Shown here: piece after piece, positions 16,766-25,080 of the stretch | How positions within the stretch are numbered: the first letter of the stretch is position 1 | How the letters are laid out: every line of letters starts with the position of its first letter | Assembly: GCA_011391405.1 (NCBI GenBank) | Contig: JAABQQ010000219.1 | Location: 1-32,566 of the forward strand | Direction: 5' to 3' | Length of the DNA: 32,566 nucleotides | Source: Gammaproteobacteria bacterium | GTDB taxonomy: Bacteria > Pseudomonadota > Gammaproteobacteria > Steroidobacterales > Steroidobacteraceae | Program-made: the position numbers and the translations under genes | Notes under the pieces: generated by a model | Told to the model about the DNA's origin: nothing | The model's input: the letters and a program-made list of their open reading frames with translations, nothing else | Database searches by the model: none

Positions 16766-17260
16766 TTGCATACCCCAACCGCATTCGAGCTTCGACCAAT
16801 CACCGCCGCGGACGATGCCGCGATGGCGCAGGTCATTCGCACCGTGATGCCCGAGTACGGCGCGACGGGACCGGGTTTCGCAATCAACGACCCTGAAGTC
16901 GATCACCTGAGTGTCGACTATCCGGCTCCGCGCGCCGCTTTTTTCGTGCTCGTGCGCGACGGCAGTGTCGTCGGTGGTGGTGGCATCGCGCCCCTCGCGG
17001 GTGGCGATCCCGCCGTGTGCGAGCTGCGCAAGATGTATTTCCTGGGCGAGGTCCGCGGGCACGGCCAGGGCCGGCGCCTGCTGCAGCACTGCATCGATGC
17101 CGCACGCCGGCTCGGCTACCGTCGCTGCTACCTCGAGACGCTCACCGGCATGGATGCCGCGCAGCACCTCTATGTCGACGCGGGCTTCAAGGCACTTTGC
17201 GGCCCACTCGGCGCGACGGGCCATTTCGCCTGCGACCGTTACTTCGTGCTCGATCTTTGA
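16766..17260 (+). CDS. GNAT-family N-acetyltransferase
   Basis: The 164-residue protein has the GCN5-related acetyltransferase fold, which moves an acetyl group from acetyl-CoA to an amine. The order of motifs is complete: the opening FELRPITAAD strand and helix, FFVLVRDGSVVGGGGIAPL (beta hairpin), ELRKMYFLGEVRGHGQGRRL with the pyrophosphate-binding loop R97-G-H-G-Q-G102, then YRRCYLET and QHLYVDAGF. The acceptor cannot be predicted. The start must lie close to the TTG at 16766, because an in-frame TAA at 16751 closes the frame upstream and the first ATG (residue 20) would remove the conserved N-terminal strand. The CoA-transferase gene begins ten bases after the stop, so they are probably cotranscribed. 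Confidence 0.9.
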   Translation: MHTPTAFELRPITAADDAAMAQVIRTVMPEYGATGPGFAINDPEVDHLSVDYPAPRAAFFVLVRDGSVVGGGGIAPLAGGDPAVCELRKMYFLGEVRGHGQGRRLLQHCIDAARRLGYRRCYLETLTGMDAAQHLYVDAGFKALCGPLGATGHFACDRYFVLDL

Positions 17261-17270
17261 CGCCCGTCCG

Positions 17271-18467
17271 ATGCCGCCAGCACTGCCTCTCACCGGCCTT
17301 CGTGTCCTGACGTTCGAGAACTTCGGCGCGGGTCCGTTCGGCTCGATGTACCTCGCCGACCTCGGCGCCGAAGTCATCAAGATCGAGAACCGCGACCAGG
17401 GTGGCGATGCCACGAGGGCCATGGGTCCGTTCTTCCTCGGCGAGCACGACAGCCAGTTTTTCCAGGCGTTCAACCTCAACAAGAAGAGCGTCACGCTGAA
17501 CCTGAAGCACGCGGCCGGGCGCGAGGCGTTCCACCGGCTGGTGCGAACGGCAGACGTTGTACTGAACAACCTGCGCGGCGACCAGCCCGAAAAACTCGGC
17601 CTCGATTACGCGGCCCTGGGCCCGATCCATCCGCGCGTGCTCTGTGCGCACCTGTCGGCCTACGGGCGTGACAACGAGCGCAAGGGCTGGCCCGGGTACG
17701 ACTACCTGATGCAGGCCGAGGCCGGCTACCTGCACCTGAGCGGCGAGCCGGGTTCGCCGCCCGCGCGCATGGGGCTCTCGATCGTCGACTACATGACCGG
17801 CATCACGACGGCGGTCGCGATCCTGTCGTCGCTGTTCGGCGTGCTGAAAGGCGGCCGCGGGCACGACATCGACGTCTCGCTGTTCGACGTCGCGCTGCAC
17901 CAGCTCACTTATCCGGGGGCGTGGTACCTGAACTCCGGCTATCGCACCGAGCGCCTGCCGCGCAGCGCGCATCCCTCGACCGTGCCGGTGCAACTGCAGC
18001 GCACGAGCGACGGCTGGATCTTCATCATGTGCATGACGCAGAAGTTCTGGGTTGAACTCGTCCGCACGTTGGAGCGGCCAGATCTCCTCGCGCACGCGGA
18101 TTACGCGACGGTCGAAGCCAGGCGCGCGCACCGGGACGCGTTGACGGCCGTGCTCGACAACGTGTTCTCGACGGCGACGACGGCGGACTGGCTCGGCAAG
18201 CTGCAGGGCGTGCTGCCCGCCGCTCCGGTCTACGACCTGCCGCGGGCACTCGACAATCCCTATCTGCGGACCATCGGGATGGTGAGGGACCTGCCGCACC
18301 CGGCGCAGGAGGGTTACCGCGTTCTCGCGAATCCCATCAAGCTGGACGGCGAGCGGCTGCCGAGCCAGCGTGCGCCGCGGCTCGGCGAGCACACCGAGGC
18401 CGTGTTGCGTGAGATCGGTTACGACGAAGCGGCGATCGAGGAATTGCGCGCCCATGGCGCTGCCTGA
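17271..18467 (+). CDS. CaiB/BaiF-type CoA-transferase (family III)
   Basis: The 398-residue protein belongs to the family III CoA-transferases, which swap CoA between carboxylic acids; related members are carnitine CoA-transferase, formyl-CoA transferase and alpha-methylacyl-CoA racemase. Typical stretches are PLTGLRVL at the N-terminus, YLADLGAEVIKIEN, FNLNKKSVTLNLK, ADVVLNNLR and SAYGRDN. The catalytic aspartate is D173 in GLSIVDYMTG, matching Asp169 of formyl-CoA transferase. GVLKGGRGHDIDVSLFDVAL and APVYDLPRALDNPYL in the second half complete the interlocked-dimer fold. The ATG at 17271 was chosen because it matches the usual N-terminus; the frame is open further upstream inside the GNAT gene. 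A YceI gene follows after twelve bases. The substrate acid is not evident. Confidence 0.93.
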   Translation: MPPALPLTGLRVLTFENFGAGPFGSMYLADLGAEVIKIENRDQGGDATRAMGPFFLGEHDSQFFQAFNLNKKSVTLNLKHAAGREAFHRLVRTADVVLNNLRGDQPEKLGLDYAALGPIHPRVLCAHLSAYGRDNERKGWPGYDYLMQAEAGYLHLSGEPGSPPARMGLSIVDYMTGITTAVAILSSLFGVLKGGRGHDIDVSLFDVALHQLTYPGAWYLNSGYRTERLPRSAHPSTVPVQLQRTSDGWIFIMCMTQKFWVELVRTLERPDLLAHADYATVEARRAHRDALTAVLDNVFSTATTADWLGKLQGVLPAAPVYDLPRALDNPYLRTIGMVRDLPHPAQEGYRVLANPIKLDGERLPSQRAPRLGEHTEAVLREIGYDEAAIEELRAHGAA

Positions 18468-18479
18468 GAAGGAGAGCTC

Positions 18480-19175
18480 ATGCCGATCAAGTACTGGATG
18501 ACCGGAGCCATGGCACTCGCCCTGATGGCGTGGTCTGGACGCCAGGGTACGGCGGCGGACACGCGCCACGACGACGCCGGACCAGTCCCGCCCGCAGCCA
18601 CCGCGATCGTTCCCGTGGGCGCCTATACGCTCGACCGCACGCATGCGAGTCTGATTTTTCGCGTGAATCACCTGGGCTTTTCGAATTACACGGCGCGCTT
18701 CAGGCGCTTTGACGCGAAACTGCAATTCGATCCGTCGAACCTGGCTGCGTCGAAGGTGGTCGCGAGCGTGGACGTGGATTCACTGGAGACGGACTTTCCG
18801 GATCCCGCCAGACTGGACTTCAATGCGGTCTTGAAGGGTGCAACGTGGCTGGACGTCGCGCAGTTTCCGCGAATGGAGTTTGAATCCAGGCACATTGACG
18901 TGACGGGCGTGAACACGGTGCGCATCCATGGCGACCTCACGTTGCATGGCGTGACACGACCGATCGTGCTCAAAGCCACGTTCAATGGCGGCTACGCGGG
19001 CCACCCAATGGACCCCAATGCGCGCATCGGGTTCTCGGCACAGGCCACGCTCAAGCGGTCGGAGTTCGGCATCGCGTATGGAATTCCCGCGCCGGGCTCG
19101 ACGATGGGTGTCAGTGACGAGGTGGATGTCGTCATCGAAGCGGAATTCACGGGTCCGCCGCTGGTTCCACGGTGA
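18480..19175 (+). CDS. YceI-family periplasmic lipid-binding protein
   Basis: The 231-residue product has an export signal (about residues 1-26, ending in GTAADTRH) and then the lipocalin-like YceI beta-barrel. Family marks are YTLDRTHASLIFRVNHLGFS near residue 49, the strand KVVASVDVDSLETD, the segment FPRMEFESRH and the motif GDLTLHGVTRPIVL. Structurally studied YceI proteins bind polyisoprenoid-type lipids in the barrel. AAGGAG lies eight bases before the ATG. It is the third gene of the GNAT/CoA-transferase set, with a twelve-base gap. A hairpin at 19227-19248 follows in the convergent gap. The ligand and role here are unknown. Confidence 0.93.
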   Translation: MPIKYWMTGAMALALMAWSGRQGTAADTRHDDAGPVPPAATAIVPVGAYTLDRTHASLIFRVNHLGFSNYTARFRRFDAKLQFDPSNLAASKVVASVDVDSLETDFPDPARLDFNAVLKGATWLDVAQFPRMEFESRHIDVTGVNTVRIHGDLTLHGVTRPIVLKATFNGGYAGHPMDPNARIGFSAQATLKRSEFGIAYGIPAPGSTMGVSDEVDVVIEAEFTGPPLVPR

Positions 19176-19226
19176 GTGGCTGGATTTGGCCGAGCGCTGC
19201 CACACGCGCACACAGACAGCGCGCAC

Positions 19227-19248
19227 CTTCGGCTCGAACAAGCCGAAG
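19227..19248. terminator. Hairpin in the convergent gap between YceI and DUF1254 genes
   Basis: CTTCGGCT, a six-base loop, then AGCCGAAG form a perfect 8-bp stem between the ends of two convergent genes. It lacks a strong T-run but is well placed to separate both transcripts. Confidence 0.5.
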
Positions 19249-19279
19249 TTGACCTGCTTGTCGACGAGCCCATCCTCGA

Positions 19280-20857
19280 TCAATTCACCCTTTCGATGTC
19301 GCCCGGTTTCCAGCTCTTGTCGATCGCGGCCTCGGTTGGGCCGTAGAGCCTGAGGATCGCGAAGTAACCCCTGCCAGGGACGGTGGCGAGCCAGTTGCCC
19401 TGTTTGCCCGAGGGCGCCTTGGGTCCGAGATAGAGATCCGTGCTGCCGTCGACGTTCTGCGTCGGCTTGTCGCGCGAACCGAGCGACGGGAACGGCTGGC
19501 CGTTCGCGAGACCCGAAGCGTTCTCCGCCTCATACAGTGTCAAAGACCAGAAGTTGCCGGCCGGGATATTGGCCGGCAGGTTCACTTGATATTCACTGCC
19601 CCCTGACAAGGGCGTGCCGACACTGTCGGTGAAGGCGATCATGTACTTCGCGCCTTTGCCTGGCGTCTGGGAAAGCATGCCCGGGCTGATCGAGTAGTAG
19701 TCGGTGAAGAACCAGATGCGGGCATCGAGATCCAGATAACCCTCCGAGCTCCGCCGCCAGCTCAAATCCATGGGACCACCCGGATTCTCGGGCGTCCCGT
19801 CGGCGATAGGATTGATCCACCGACGGTCCGGATAGACCCGAAACGAGCGGCCACTGACAACTTCTTCAAAGCCAACGACACGGCTCGTCTTGTAGGCGGT
19901 CTTCGCTGCACGATCGAGAATCGGCCGTGCGTGTTCATTGGGGTTGAACGGTCGGCCCTTGACGATTCCGATGGACGCCAGCATGCCGAGCGAATCGGCG
20001 TCGGCGAGATTGACGCCTTCACTGTCGAGAAGTCGCTTGAGCTGGTCGAAGGCGCGGCCGTCGCTGACCGGCAGCATGTTGGCGGGCACGCCTGAGGCAT
20101 CTGGGAACTGCATCGGCCTGGCAGTCGCCTTGCCATTCAGCGGATAGATCTTCGACTGTTCGACGAGCGCGACGGCTGGACCGAGGTTCCTGGGATCCTG
20201 GTAAAACGAGCGCAGGAAGATGAAGACATTGTTGGTTCCTGAGCGGTAGACGTAATAGCCCTTCGGCACGTCGCCCTGGTAACCGGGCGGCAACAGCAGG
20301 AACTTGCCGCCCTTGCCGCCATCCGGACCGGGCAGGCCGACGTCTCCAAAGAACTGGCCGCCATCCACTGGGATCGGCCGCTGCCAGAAATCGAGCAGGA
20401 TGCCCTGCAGGTTGGGCGGCGCTTCGAACACCAGCGGACCCTCCTTGCCAAGATCGACGTAGCTCATCGCGTAGATGACGTCGGAGTTCGGCGTTGTCAC
20501 CAGCGTCTTTGCGTCGAGTCGCTTCTTCCAGATGGGCAGGACGTTGTAGCCAGCGCCGAAGACTTTCTCCGAGCCATCCTTCATGCCCATGGTGTTGATC
20601 AACGGCAACGCCCAGAGGTAGGTCTGCGTCGCCCGCTGGAACAGCAGTTCGTCGCGCAGCGTCTGCGCGGTTGGCTTCGTCGGCCGGTTCTCCTCGAACG
20701 GCAGGTTGGCCAGGGTGTCGAAGCGGGATTCCTGGGCGCGCGCTTGCGACACGAGACCGCACATTGCCACCATGCAGGCCAGTGCAGCGGCGAGGAAGCG
20801 TTGATTGTTGTCGGTTCTCATGGTTGTGCGCGCTCTGTGCTTGAATGGATTGTTCAT
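19280..20857 (-). CDS. Secreted DUF1254/DUF1214 protein, second of a tandem pair
   Basis: The 525-residue protein has an export signal (hydrophobic stretch FLAAALACMVAMCGLVSQARA). The N-terminal DUF1254 domain includes TTPNSDVIYAMSYVDL, GPLVFEAPPNLQGILLDFWQ and GTNNVFIFLRSF. The C-terminal DUF1214 domain includes PAGNFWSLTLYEAENAS, DLYLGPKAPSG and YFAILRLYGPTEAAIDKSW. A structure is known for the Vibrio homologue VPA0735, but I know no firmly established biochemical activity for the family. The start at 20857 overlaps the upstream paralogue stop as ATGA, arguing for coupling; an ATG at 20821 would also leave an intact signal peptide. It is a diverged tandem copy of the next gene and is probably controlled by the LysR regulator across the shared promoter. 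Confidence 0.88.
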   Translation of the reverse strand: MNNPFKHRARTTMRTDNNQRFLAAALACMVAMCGLVSQARAQESRFDTLANLPFEENRPTKPTAQTLRDELLFQRATQTYLWALPLINTMGMKDGSEKVFGAGYNVLPIWKKRLDAKTLVTTPNSDVIYAMSYVDLGKEGPLVFEAPPNLQGILLDFWQRPIPVDGGQFFGDVGLPGPDGGKGGKFLLLPPGYQGDVPKGYYVYRSGTNNVFIFLRSFYQDPRNLGPAVALVEQSKIYPLNGKATARPMQFPDASGVPANMLPVSDGRAFDQLKRLLDSEGVNLADADSLGMLASIGIVKGRPFNPNEHARPILDRAAKTAYKTSRVVGFEEVVSGRSFRVYPDRRWINPIADGTPENPGGPMDLSWRRSSEGYLDLDARIWFFTDYYSISPGMLSQTPGKGAKYMIAFTDSVGTPLSGGSEYQVNLPANIPAGNFWSLTLYEAENASGLANGQPFPSLGSRDKPTQNVDGSTDLYLGPKAPSGKQGNWLATVPGRGYFAILRLYGPTEAAIDKSWKPGDIERVN

Positions 20858-22311
20858 TTCGTCGGCATGATGTCAGGCAGGACCCAGCTCTTGTCGAAGT
20901 ACGCCTGCTTGGGGCCGTAGAGGCGGAAATACGTAAACCAACCTTTGTCTGGCAGGGTCTTGATCCAGTTGCTCTGCGGCTTGCCGGCAGGCGGCGCCGG
21001 GCCGAAGTAGAGATCGACCGAGCCATCAGCGTTCTTTACGATGTCGTCGCGCGACGACCGGTCCGGATACATGCCGGTATCGACGAAGCAACGCGTCTCA
21101 TTGTCGTACACCGTGAGCGACCAGAACTGCTCGACCGGCGCATCGGGCGGCACGTGCAGCGTGTACTGCTTGCCGCCGTCGAGCCAGTGGTCGCTGCTGT
21201 CCTTCGACGACTCGAGGTAAACCTGGCCTGCGCCCACCGTGCGGCCCATCATGCCGACGGTGACGCCGACCGCCTCGTAGAACCACGATGAGCGCTCGTC
21301 CAGTTGGGTGTGCGTCGGCAGTTCCTGGTTCGTCTCCTTCATGAAGAGGGAGTATTCCCACTTCTTGCCGGGCCACACGGCCGAACCGGGGAAACGCTTG
21401 GCAAAGCCATTCGCGCGCGCCATCAGTTCTCCGACATTCGACGCTTCCTGCAGGATCTTCTGCTGCCGTTCGTCAGGATTGAACGGCTTGCCCTTCTCGA
21501 TGCCGAGCGGCACCAGGGTGGCGAGCATGATGCGGTCACGCTCGAGCACGGGCTCGTCATTGATCAGTCGCGATAGCAGGGACCAGTACGCCAGGCCGCG
21601 CGGCTGCTCGCCCGACCACTTGCGGCCTTCGGGGCGAACGTGCTGCGTCGCCTGCAGCGTCTTGGCCTTGTCGTAGGGATAGATCTTCATCTTCCCGATC
21701 ACGCCCTTCGCTTCATTCAGATCGGCCGCGAGCCCGCGCTGCCCGGACCAGACGTTGTTGGTCGGCGAGCGAAACACGATGTAGCCCGCCGGGTTGATGT
21801 CCGGATCACCGGGGCCGAGGATCAGGTACTTGCCGCCTTGCTGCTGGTCGGGACCCAGCGCCCCGGTGTCGGTGATGGGGCGCTGCCAGAAATCGAGGAT
21901 TCCGCCGGCGATCTGGCCTGCGGGAAACTCGAAAACCAATGGTCCCGTCTGCGCGAGGTTTGGGAACGCCATGGAGTACGGCGTCGTCGCATTCGCCGTC
22001 AACAGTCCCAGTTTGTCCTTGAAGTCGAAGTAATCGACATAGTCGAGTTCCTTCGCGCCAAATTTCGTGCGCTGCTCGTCCTGCCACTGACCCATCGCGA
22101 CATAGGGCAGTGCCCACAAGTACGCCTGCACCGCGCGCTGGAAGTCCAGTGAGTCATACAATTTCTCGACTGTGACGTCGGTCGGGTAGCCGTTGACGAT
22201 GTCGAGCTTGCCGAGCGGCGATTTGATCGAGCCATTGGTGGGCAATTCGGCGTGAGCTGCGAACGTGCCGACGCCGGCAACGAAGGCCACGAGTGAGCGA
22301 GCGACAGGCAT
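20854..22311 (-). CDS. Secreted DUF1254/DUF1214 protein, first of a tandem pair
   Basis: The 485-residue protein starts with a signal peptide (MPVARSLVAFVAGV, cleavage near AAHA). The DUF1254 part has QRAVQAYLWALPYVAMGQW, TANATTPYSMAFPNLAQTGP, FPAGQIAGGILDFWQRPITD and FRSPTNNVWSGQRG. The DUF1214 part has PPDAPVEQFWSLTVYDNETR, DLYFGPAPPAGK and WFTYFRLYGPKQAYFDKSW. These align in order with the downstream copy, showing an old tandem duplication. I start at 22311 because the 17 codons upstream would precede an intact signal peptide; the ribosome site is weak (GGGATG). Conserved polar and aromatic residues around TTPYSMAF/TTPNSDVIYA could line a binding or active site, but no catalytic motif is known. 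A divergent LysR gene begins 133 bases away. Confidence 0.88.
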   Translation of the reverse strand: MPVARSLVAFVAGVGTFAAHAELPTNGSIKSPLGKLDIVNGYPTDVTVEKLYDSLDFQRAVQAYLWALPYVAMGQWQDEQRTKFGAKELDYVDYFDFKDKLGLLTANATTPYSMAFPNLAQTGPLVFEFPAGQIAGGILDFWQRPITDTGALGPDQQQGGKYLILGPGDPDINPAGYIVFRSPTNNVWSGQRGLAADLNEAKGVIGKMKIYPYDKAKTLQATQHVRPEGRKWSGEQPRGLAYWSLLSRLINDEPVLERDRIMLATLVPLGIEKGKPFNPDERQQKILQEASNVGELMARANGFAKRFPGSAVWPGKKWEYSLFMKETNQELPTHTQLDERSSWFYEAVGVTVGMMGRTVGAGQVYLESSKDSSDHWLDGGKQYTLHVPPDAPVEQFWSLTVYDNETRCFVDTGMYPDRSSRDDIVKNADGSVDLYFGPAPPAGKPQSNWIKTLPDKGWFTYFRLYGPKQAYFDKSWVLPDIMPTK

Positions 22312-22379
22312 GGGCGAGCATCCCGGATAAGAGGTAATCGAGTGTTGCGGGGTTCCGCGCATTCATCAATGACATGTTC

Positions 22380-22414
22380 GCTATAGCTTTAATGCCATTT
22401 ACGTATACTGCTAT
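22380..22414. promoter_or_regulatory. Candidate LysR operator/promoter between DUF1254 pair and LysR gene
   Basis: The gap 22312-22444 holds the palindrome GCTATAGC (22380-22387) and TATACT (22404-22409), a good -10 for the LysR gene. The palindrome sits where the -35 would be, and no good -35 is present, as in regulated promoters. ATAGC (22383) and GCTAT (22410) also make a wider inverted repeat flanking the -10. LysR proteins often bind such sites in divergent promoters. Confidence 0.45.
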
Positions 22415-22444
22415 TCGCATGATCCAGTGCGGAGCGGCAGCCAC

Positions 22445-23461
22445 ATGCAGATCGACCTTCGTCTCCTGAAGCAGGCCAAGGCACTGCTTGAAAATGGCAG
22501 TTTCAGTCGAGCGGCCGGGGCCCTCGGCGTGTCGCAGCCGACGCTCAGTCGCAGCATCAAGGAACTTGAAGCGCGTGTCGGGCTGCCACTCTTCAATCGT
22601 GATCGTTCGGGCATCGAACCCACGGACTTCGGACGAGTTTTCCTGCAGCACGCCGTCGACGTGTTGGCGCAGGTCAGCGACCTCGAGCGGGAAGTGGTGC
22701 TCGCCAAGGGGCTCGGGACGGGCGAGCTTGCGGCCGGCATGGGACCTTACGTAGCTGACGTGCTGGGGCCGAATTGCGCCGCTCGCTTCGTCGAGGCTCA
22801 TCCGGGTGTGCGGCTGCGGATCCTGATGAACGATCCGGCGTCGGTAGCACGACTGCTGCGCACGCGTACGGTCGATCTCGCGGTGGCCGAAGCCAGCGTC
22901 CTCGGCGGTGACGATGCCTTCGAAATCATCGTCGCGCTCCCGCCCCTTGCCGCGCATGTGATCGTGCGTGCCGGACATCCCCTGGCAGGCAAGGCGAATA
23001 TCGAGATTGCCGACGTTCTCGACTACCCGTTTGCGCAGGTCGTGATGTTGCCGCCGCGCGTGTTGAAGCCGATTCTTGCCGCTCGACGGGCGGCGGCGTC
23101 CCGCGACGCGATGCAGTCGCCACCCTTTCCAGCCATCGAATGTCCTACGCTGCAGCTTGCGGCCAGGATCGTGGCAAGGTCGAACGCATTTACCTTTGCG
23201 ACGCTGGGCATGGTGCGCGCCGAACTCGAGCTGCGCCAGATCGTGCCGGTGCTGCAGGCGTCGTGGATGCGTACCGACTGGAACATCGTCCGGCTGCGCA
23301 AGCGCACCATGTCACCAGCGATGACTGCTTTCGTGGAGGAACTCGAGCGGGCGCATGCCGATGTGCTGCGCGAGGAGGATGTGCTGCGTAAGCGCTGGTA
23401 TCGGCTCCCAGACGCGAGAGCTGGCAAGCCGCGCGTGGCGCGACGCGGCAGACGAATGTGA
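22445..23461 (+). CDS. LysR-type transcriptional regulator
   Basis: The 338-residue regulator has the LysR winged helix-turn-helix at residues about 10-65: LLKQAKALLENGSFSRAAGA, then SQPTLSRSIKELEARVGLPL and FNRDRSGIEPTDFG. The two-lobed effector domain follows (GMGPYVADVL, DLAVAEASVL, HVIVRAGHPLAG). The effector is not predictable. I start at the ATG at 22445, with GGAG ten bases upstream; an in-frame GTG at 22427 would add only six residues. It is divergent from the two DUF1254 genes, the classic layout for a LysR protein controlling its neighbour and itself. The C-terminal tail after about residue 315 is Arg/Lys-rich and longer than usual. It ends in a convergent gap to 23564 that holds only a weak CCCGC/GCGGG hairpin. 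Confidence 0.92.
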   Translation: MQIDLRLLKQAKALLENGSFSRAAGALGVSQPTLSRSIKELEARVGLPLFNRDRSGIEPTDFGRVFLQHAVDVLAQVSDLEREVVLAKGLGTGELAAGMGPYVADVLGPNCAARFVEAHPGVRLRILMNDPASVARLLRTRTVDLAVAEASVLGGDDAFEIIVALPPLAAHVIVRAGHPLAGKANIEIADVLDYPFAQVVMLPPRVLKPILAARRAAASRDAMQSPPFPAIECPTLQLAARIVARSNAFTFATLGMVRAELELRQIVPVLQASWMRTDWNIVRLRKRTMSPAMTAFVEELERAHADVLREEDVLRKRWYRLPDARAGKPRVARRGRRM

Positions 23462-23563
23462 GTCCCATGAACGGCGGGCCGCTTTGGGCCAGCTGTGGTC
23501 GGCCGCATTCACCCGCGTTGCGGGCGCTCAGATACACAACCCCTGGCAACGCCCAAGCCACCT

Positions 23564-24151
23564 TCAGCGCGTGACGGGCGCGAGGAAATCGTGCAGCACC
23601 CGCCACGACCGGCCATCTCGCTGCCACACGCGCACATAGACGGCGCGAACCTGCGGCTCGCTCCCGCGCGCCGCGCGCTTGTCCAGCAGTTCCCCGTGGG
23701 TGACGGCGAGGTCTGCGCGGGCAGTACCGGTCACGGAACCGCTCGTGACCGCCCTGACGTCGAGGCTCGAGGAATCCGTCAGGCGCAGATTGTGCAGCCC
23801 GGAGTTCAGCTTGCGCTCGGCCGCGAGCAGTTTCTCCAGCGACGACGACGTCTCGTCGCAGGATGCGCTTGCGGGTAAGGCGACTGCAGGCATCGACGGC
23901 AGGTTGATCGACTGGTCCAGCACGATCCGCCACTCGCCGGCACCCGCGAGACGCCAGACCGTGAGGTACTGGCCGGTGTCCGCGACCCGGCTGTCCTGCG
24001 CGGTGACGTCGGGCACGGCTGCGGCGGGAACTTCTGTCGTCGCCGCGCGACCAACGTCGTAACCTGCCAGCGCAGCGCACGCCATGAGGGTCGCGGGCAG
24101 GAATACCCTGGTGAGGCCACGCCCACCCGCGCGGACGATCCGCGGGCGCAT
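23564..24151 (-). CDS. Secreted protein with NTF2-like (DUF4440-type) repeats, first copy apparently shortened
   Basis: The 195-residue product has an N-terminal basic and hydrophobic segment (RVFLPATLMACAALAGYDVG) suggesting export. Residues 55-85 (GQYLTVWRLAGAGEWRIVLD) look like the last two strands of an NTF2/DUF4440-like domain. Residues about 100-195 look like a second one: helix SLEKLLAAERKLNSGL, then DLAVTHGEL, and the closing YVRVWQRDGRSWRVLHDF, which parallels the first closing motif. The first domain therefore lacks its helical start, as if deleted or as if only the hairpin is kept. The start at 24151 is chosen over an in-frame ATG at 24184 that would overlap the divergent SYLF gene. 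No ribosome site is clear. Ligand and function are unknown. Confidence 0.7.
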   Translation of the reverse strand: MRPRIVRAGGRGLTRVFLPATLMACAALAGYDVGRAATTEVPAAAVPDVTAQDSRVADTGQYLTVWRLAGAGEWRIVLDQSINLPSMPAVALPASASCDETSSSLEKLLAAERKLNSGLHNLRLTDSSSLDVRAVTSGSVTGTARADLAVTHGELLDKRAARGSEPQVRAVYVRVWQRDGRSWRVLHDFLAPVTR

Positions 24152-24184
24152 TCTGTTAAAGTCACGGGAATCATCACCTTGCAC

Positions 24185-25018
24185 ATGACCAAAACCACCA
24201 TGAAGAGAATTGCCGCCACGTGCCTGTCGTTGTTGCTGACAGTCGTCCTCGTCCTGCCCATGCAGGTGCAGGCGGACTCCAGGACGGACCAGAGGCTGCA
24301 GAATTCGCAGCGGGTCTTCGAGTCCTTCGTCGACCTCACCGAGCAGAGCATCCCCGGCTGGCTGCTCGAGCGCGCCTATGGCGTCGTCGTCGTACCGAAC
24401 GTGGTCAAGGCTGCCCTCACCATCGGTGGACGCGGCGGCAAGGGTGTCATGGCCGTCCGCAACGCCGATGGCAAGTGGAGCCTCCCGACGTTCGTGACCC
24501 TCGGTGGCGTGAACTTCGGCTTTCAGTTCGGCGTGCAGTCGACGGACGTCGTCCTGATGCTGATGTCCCGGGAGAGCGTCGAAGGCATCGCGGGCGGCAA
24601 AGTGACGCTTGGCGCCGATGCCAGCGTCGCCGCCGGACCGCTCGGCCGCTCGTCGGCTGCGGCGACGGACGCCACGTTCAGCGCGCAGGTGCTGTCCTAC
24701 TCACGCAACTCGGGCCTCTTTGTCGGCGTCGCGCTCGACGGCACCGTCATTGCGATCGACAGGAGCGCCAACGAATCGGCGTACGGCATTTCGGGCGTGC
24801 TCGCGTCGCAGATCCTGGAAGGCAGGGTCACGAACGTTCCGCAGGCCGCGCAGGAATTCACGGCAGCGCTGACGCGCGCGACGAATGCTCCGGCCTCGAA
24901 GTCCGTGCCGGCCGAACCCGCCGTCAGTCCGGCGCCGGCCGTCACGCCCGTGCCCGAACCGGCCCAGACCTATCCGCTGGAAGATCCGAGTCCGGGTGCA
25001 CCGCCGCCTGCGGACTGA
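24185..25018 (+). CDS. SYLF (Ysc84) domain lipid-binding protein
   Basis: The 277-residue protein has a signal peptide (CLSLLLTVVLVLPMQVQA) and then the SYLF/Ysc84 domain: SQRVFESFVDL, IPGWLLERAYGVVVVPNVVK, GGRGGKGVMAVRN, WSLPTFVTLGGVNFGFQFGV, VQSTDVVLMLMSRESVEGI, and the Ala-rich FSAQVLSYSRNSGLFVGVAL. In eukaryotes this domain binds phosphoinositides; bacterial copies are usually exported proteins of unknown role. The last 45 residues are Pro/Ala-rich and disordered (PAVSPAPAVTPVPEPAQTYP). I start at the ATG at 24185; another ATG at 24200 (MKRIAATC) is equally possible, since neither has a clear ribosome site. TAAAGT at 24157-24162 is a possible -10. An SRPBCC gene follows after 62 bases on the same strand. 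Confidence 0.9.
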   Translation: MTKTTMKRIAATCLSLLLTVVLVLPMQVQADSRTDQRLQNSQRVFESFVDLTEQSIPGWLLERAYGVVVVPNVVKAALTIGGRGGKGVMAVRNADGKWSLPTFVTLGGVNFGFQFGVQSTDVVLMLMSRESVEGIAGGKVTLGADASVAAGPLGRSSAAATDATFSAQVLSYSRNSGLFVGVALDGTVIAIDRSANESAYGISGVLASQILEGRVTNVPQAAQEFTAALTRATNAPASKSVPAEPAVSPAPAVTPVPEPAQTYPLEDPSPGAPPPAD

Positions 25019-25080
25019 GCTTCGGTCAGGCAGTAGCGCAGTTCGGCGACTAGCTGCGCCTCGAACAGGGGGAAAGAGCG

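Noticed and set aside
16911-17270. N-terminal extension of the CoA-transferase into the GNAT gene
   Set aside because: The extension is Ser/Arg-rich shadow of the GNAT frame; the family N-terminus begins at 17271.
17187-18725. 512-codon minus-strand frame opposite the CoA-transferase and YceI genes
   Set aside because: It spans two well-supported genes in antisense and shows no domain or ribosome site.
25030-25070. Weak GCGCAG/CTGCGC hairpin between SYLF and SRPBCC genes
   Set aside because: Only six base pairs with a twelve-base loop and no T-run; not convincing as a terminator.
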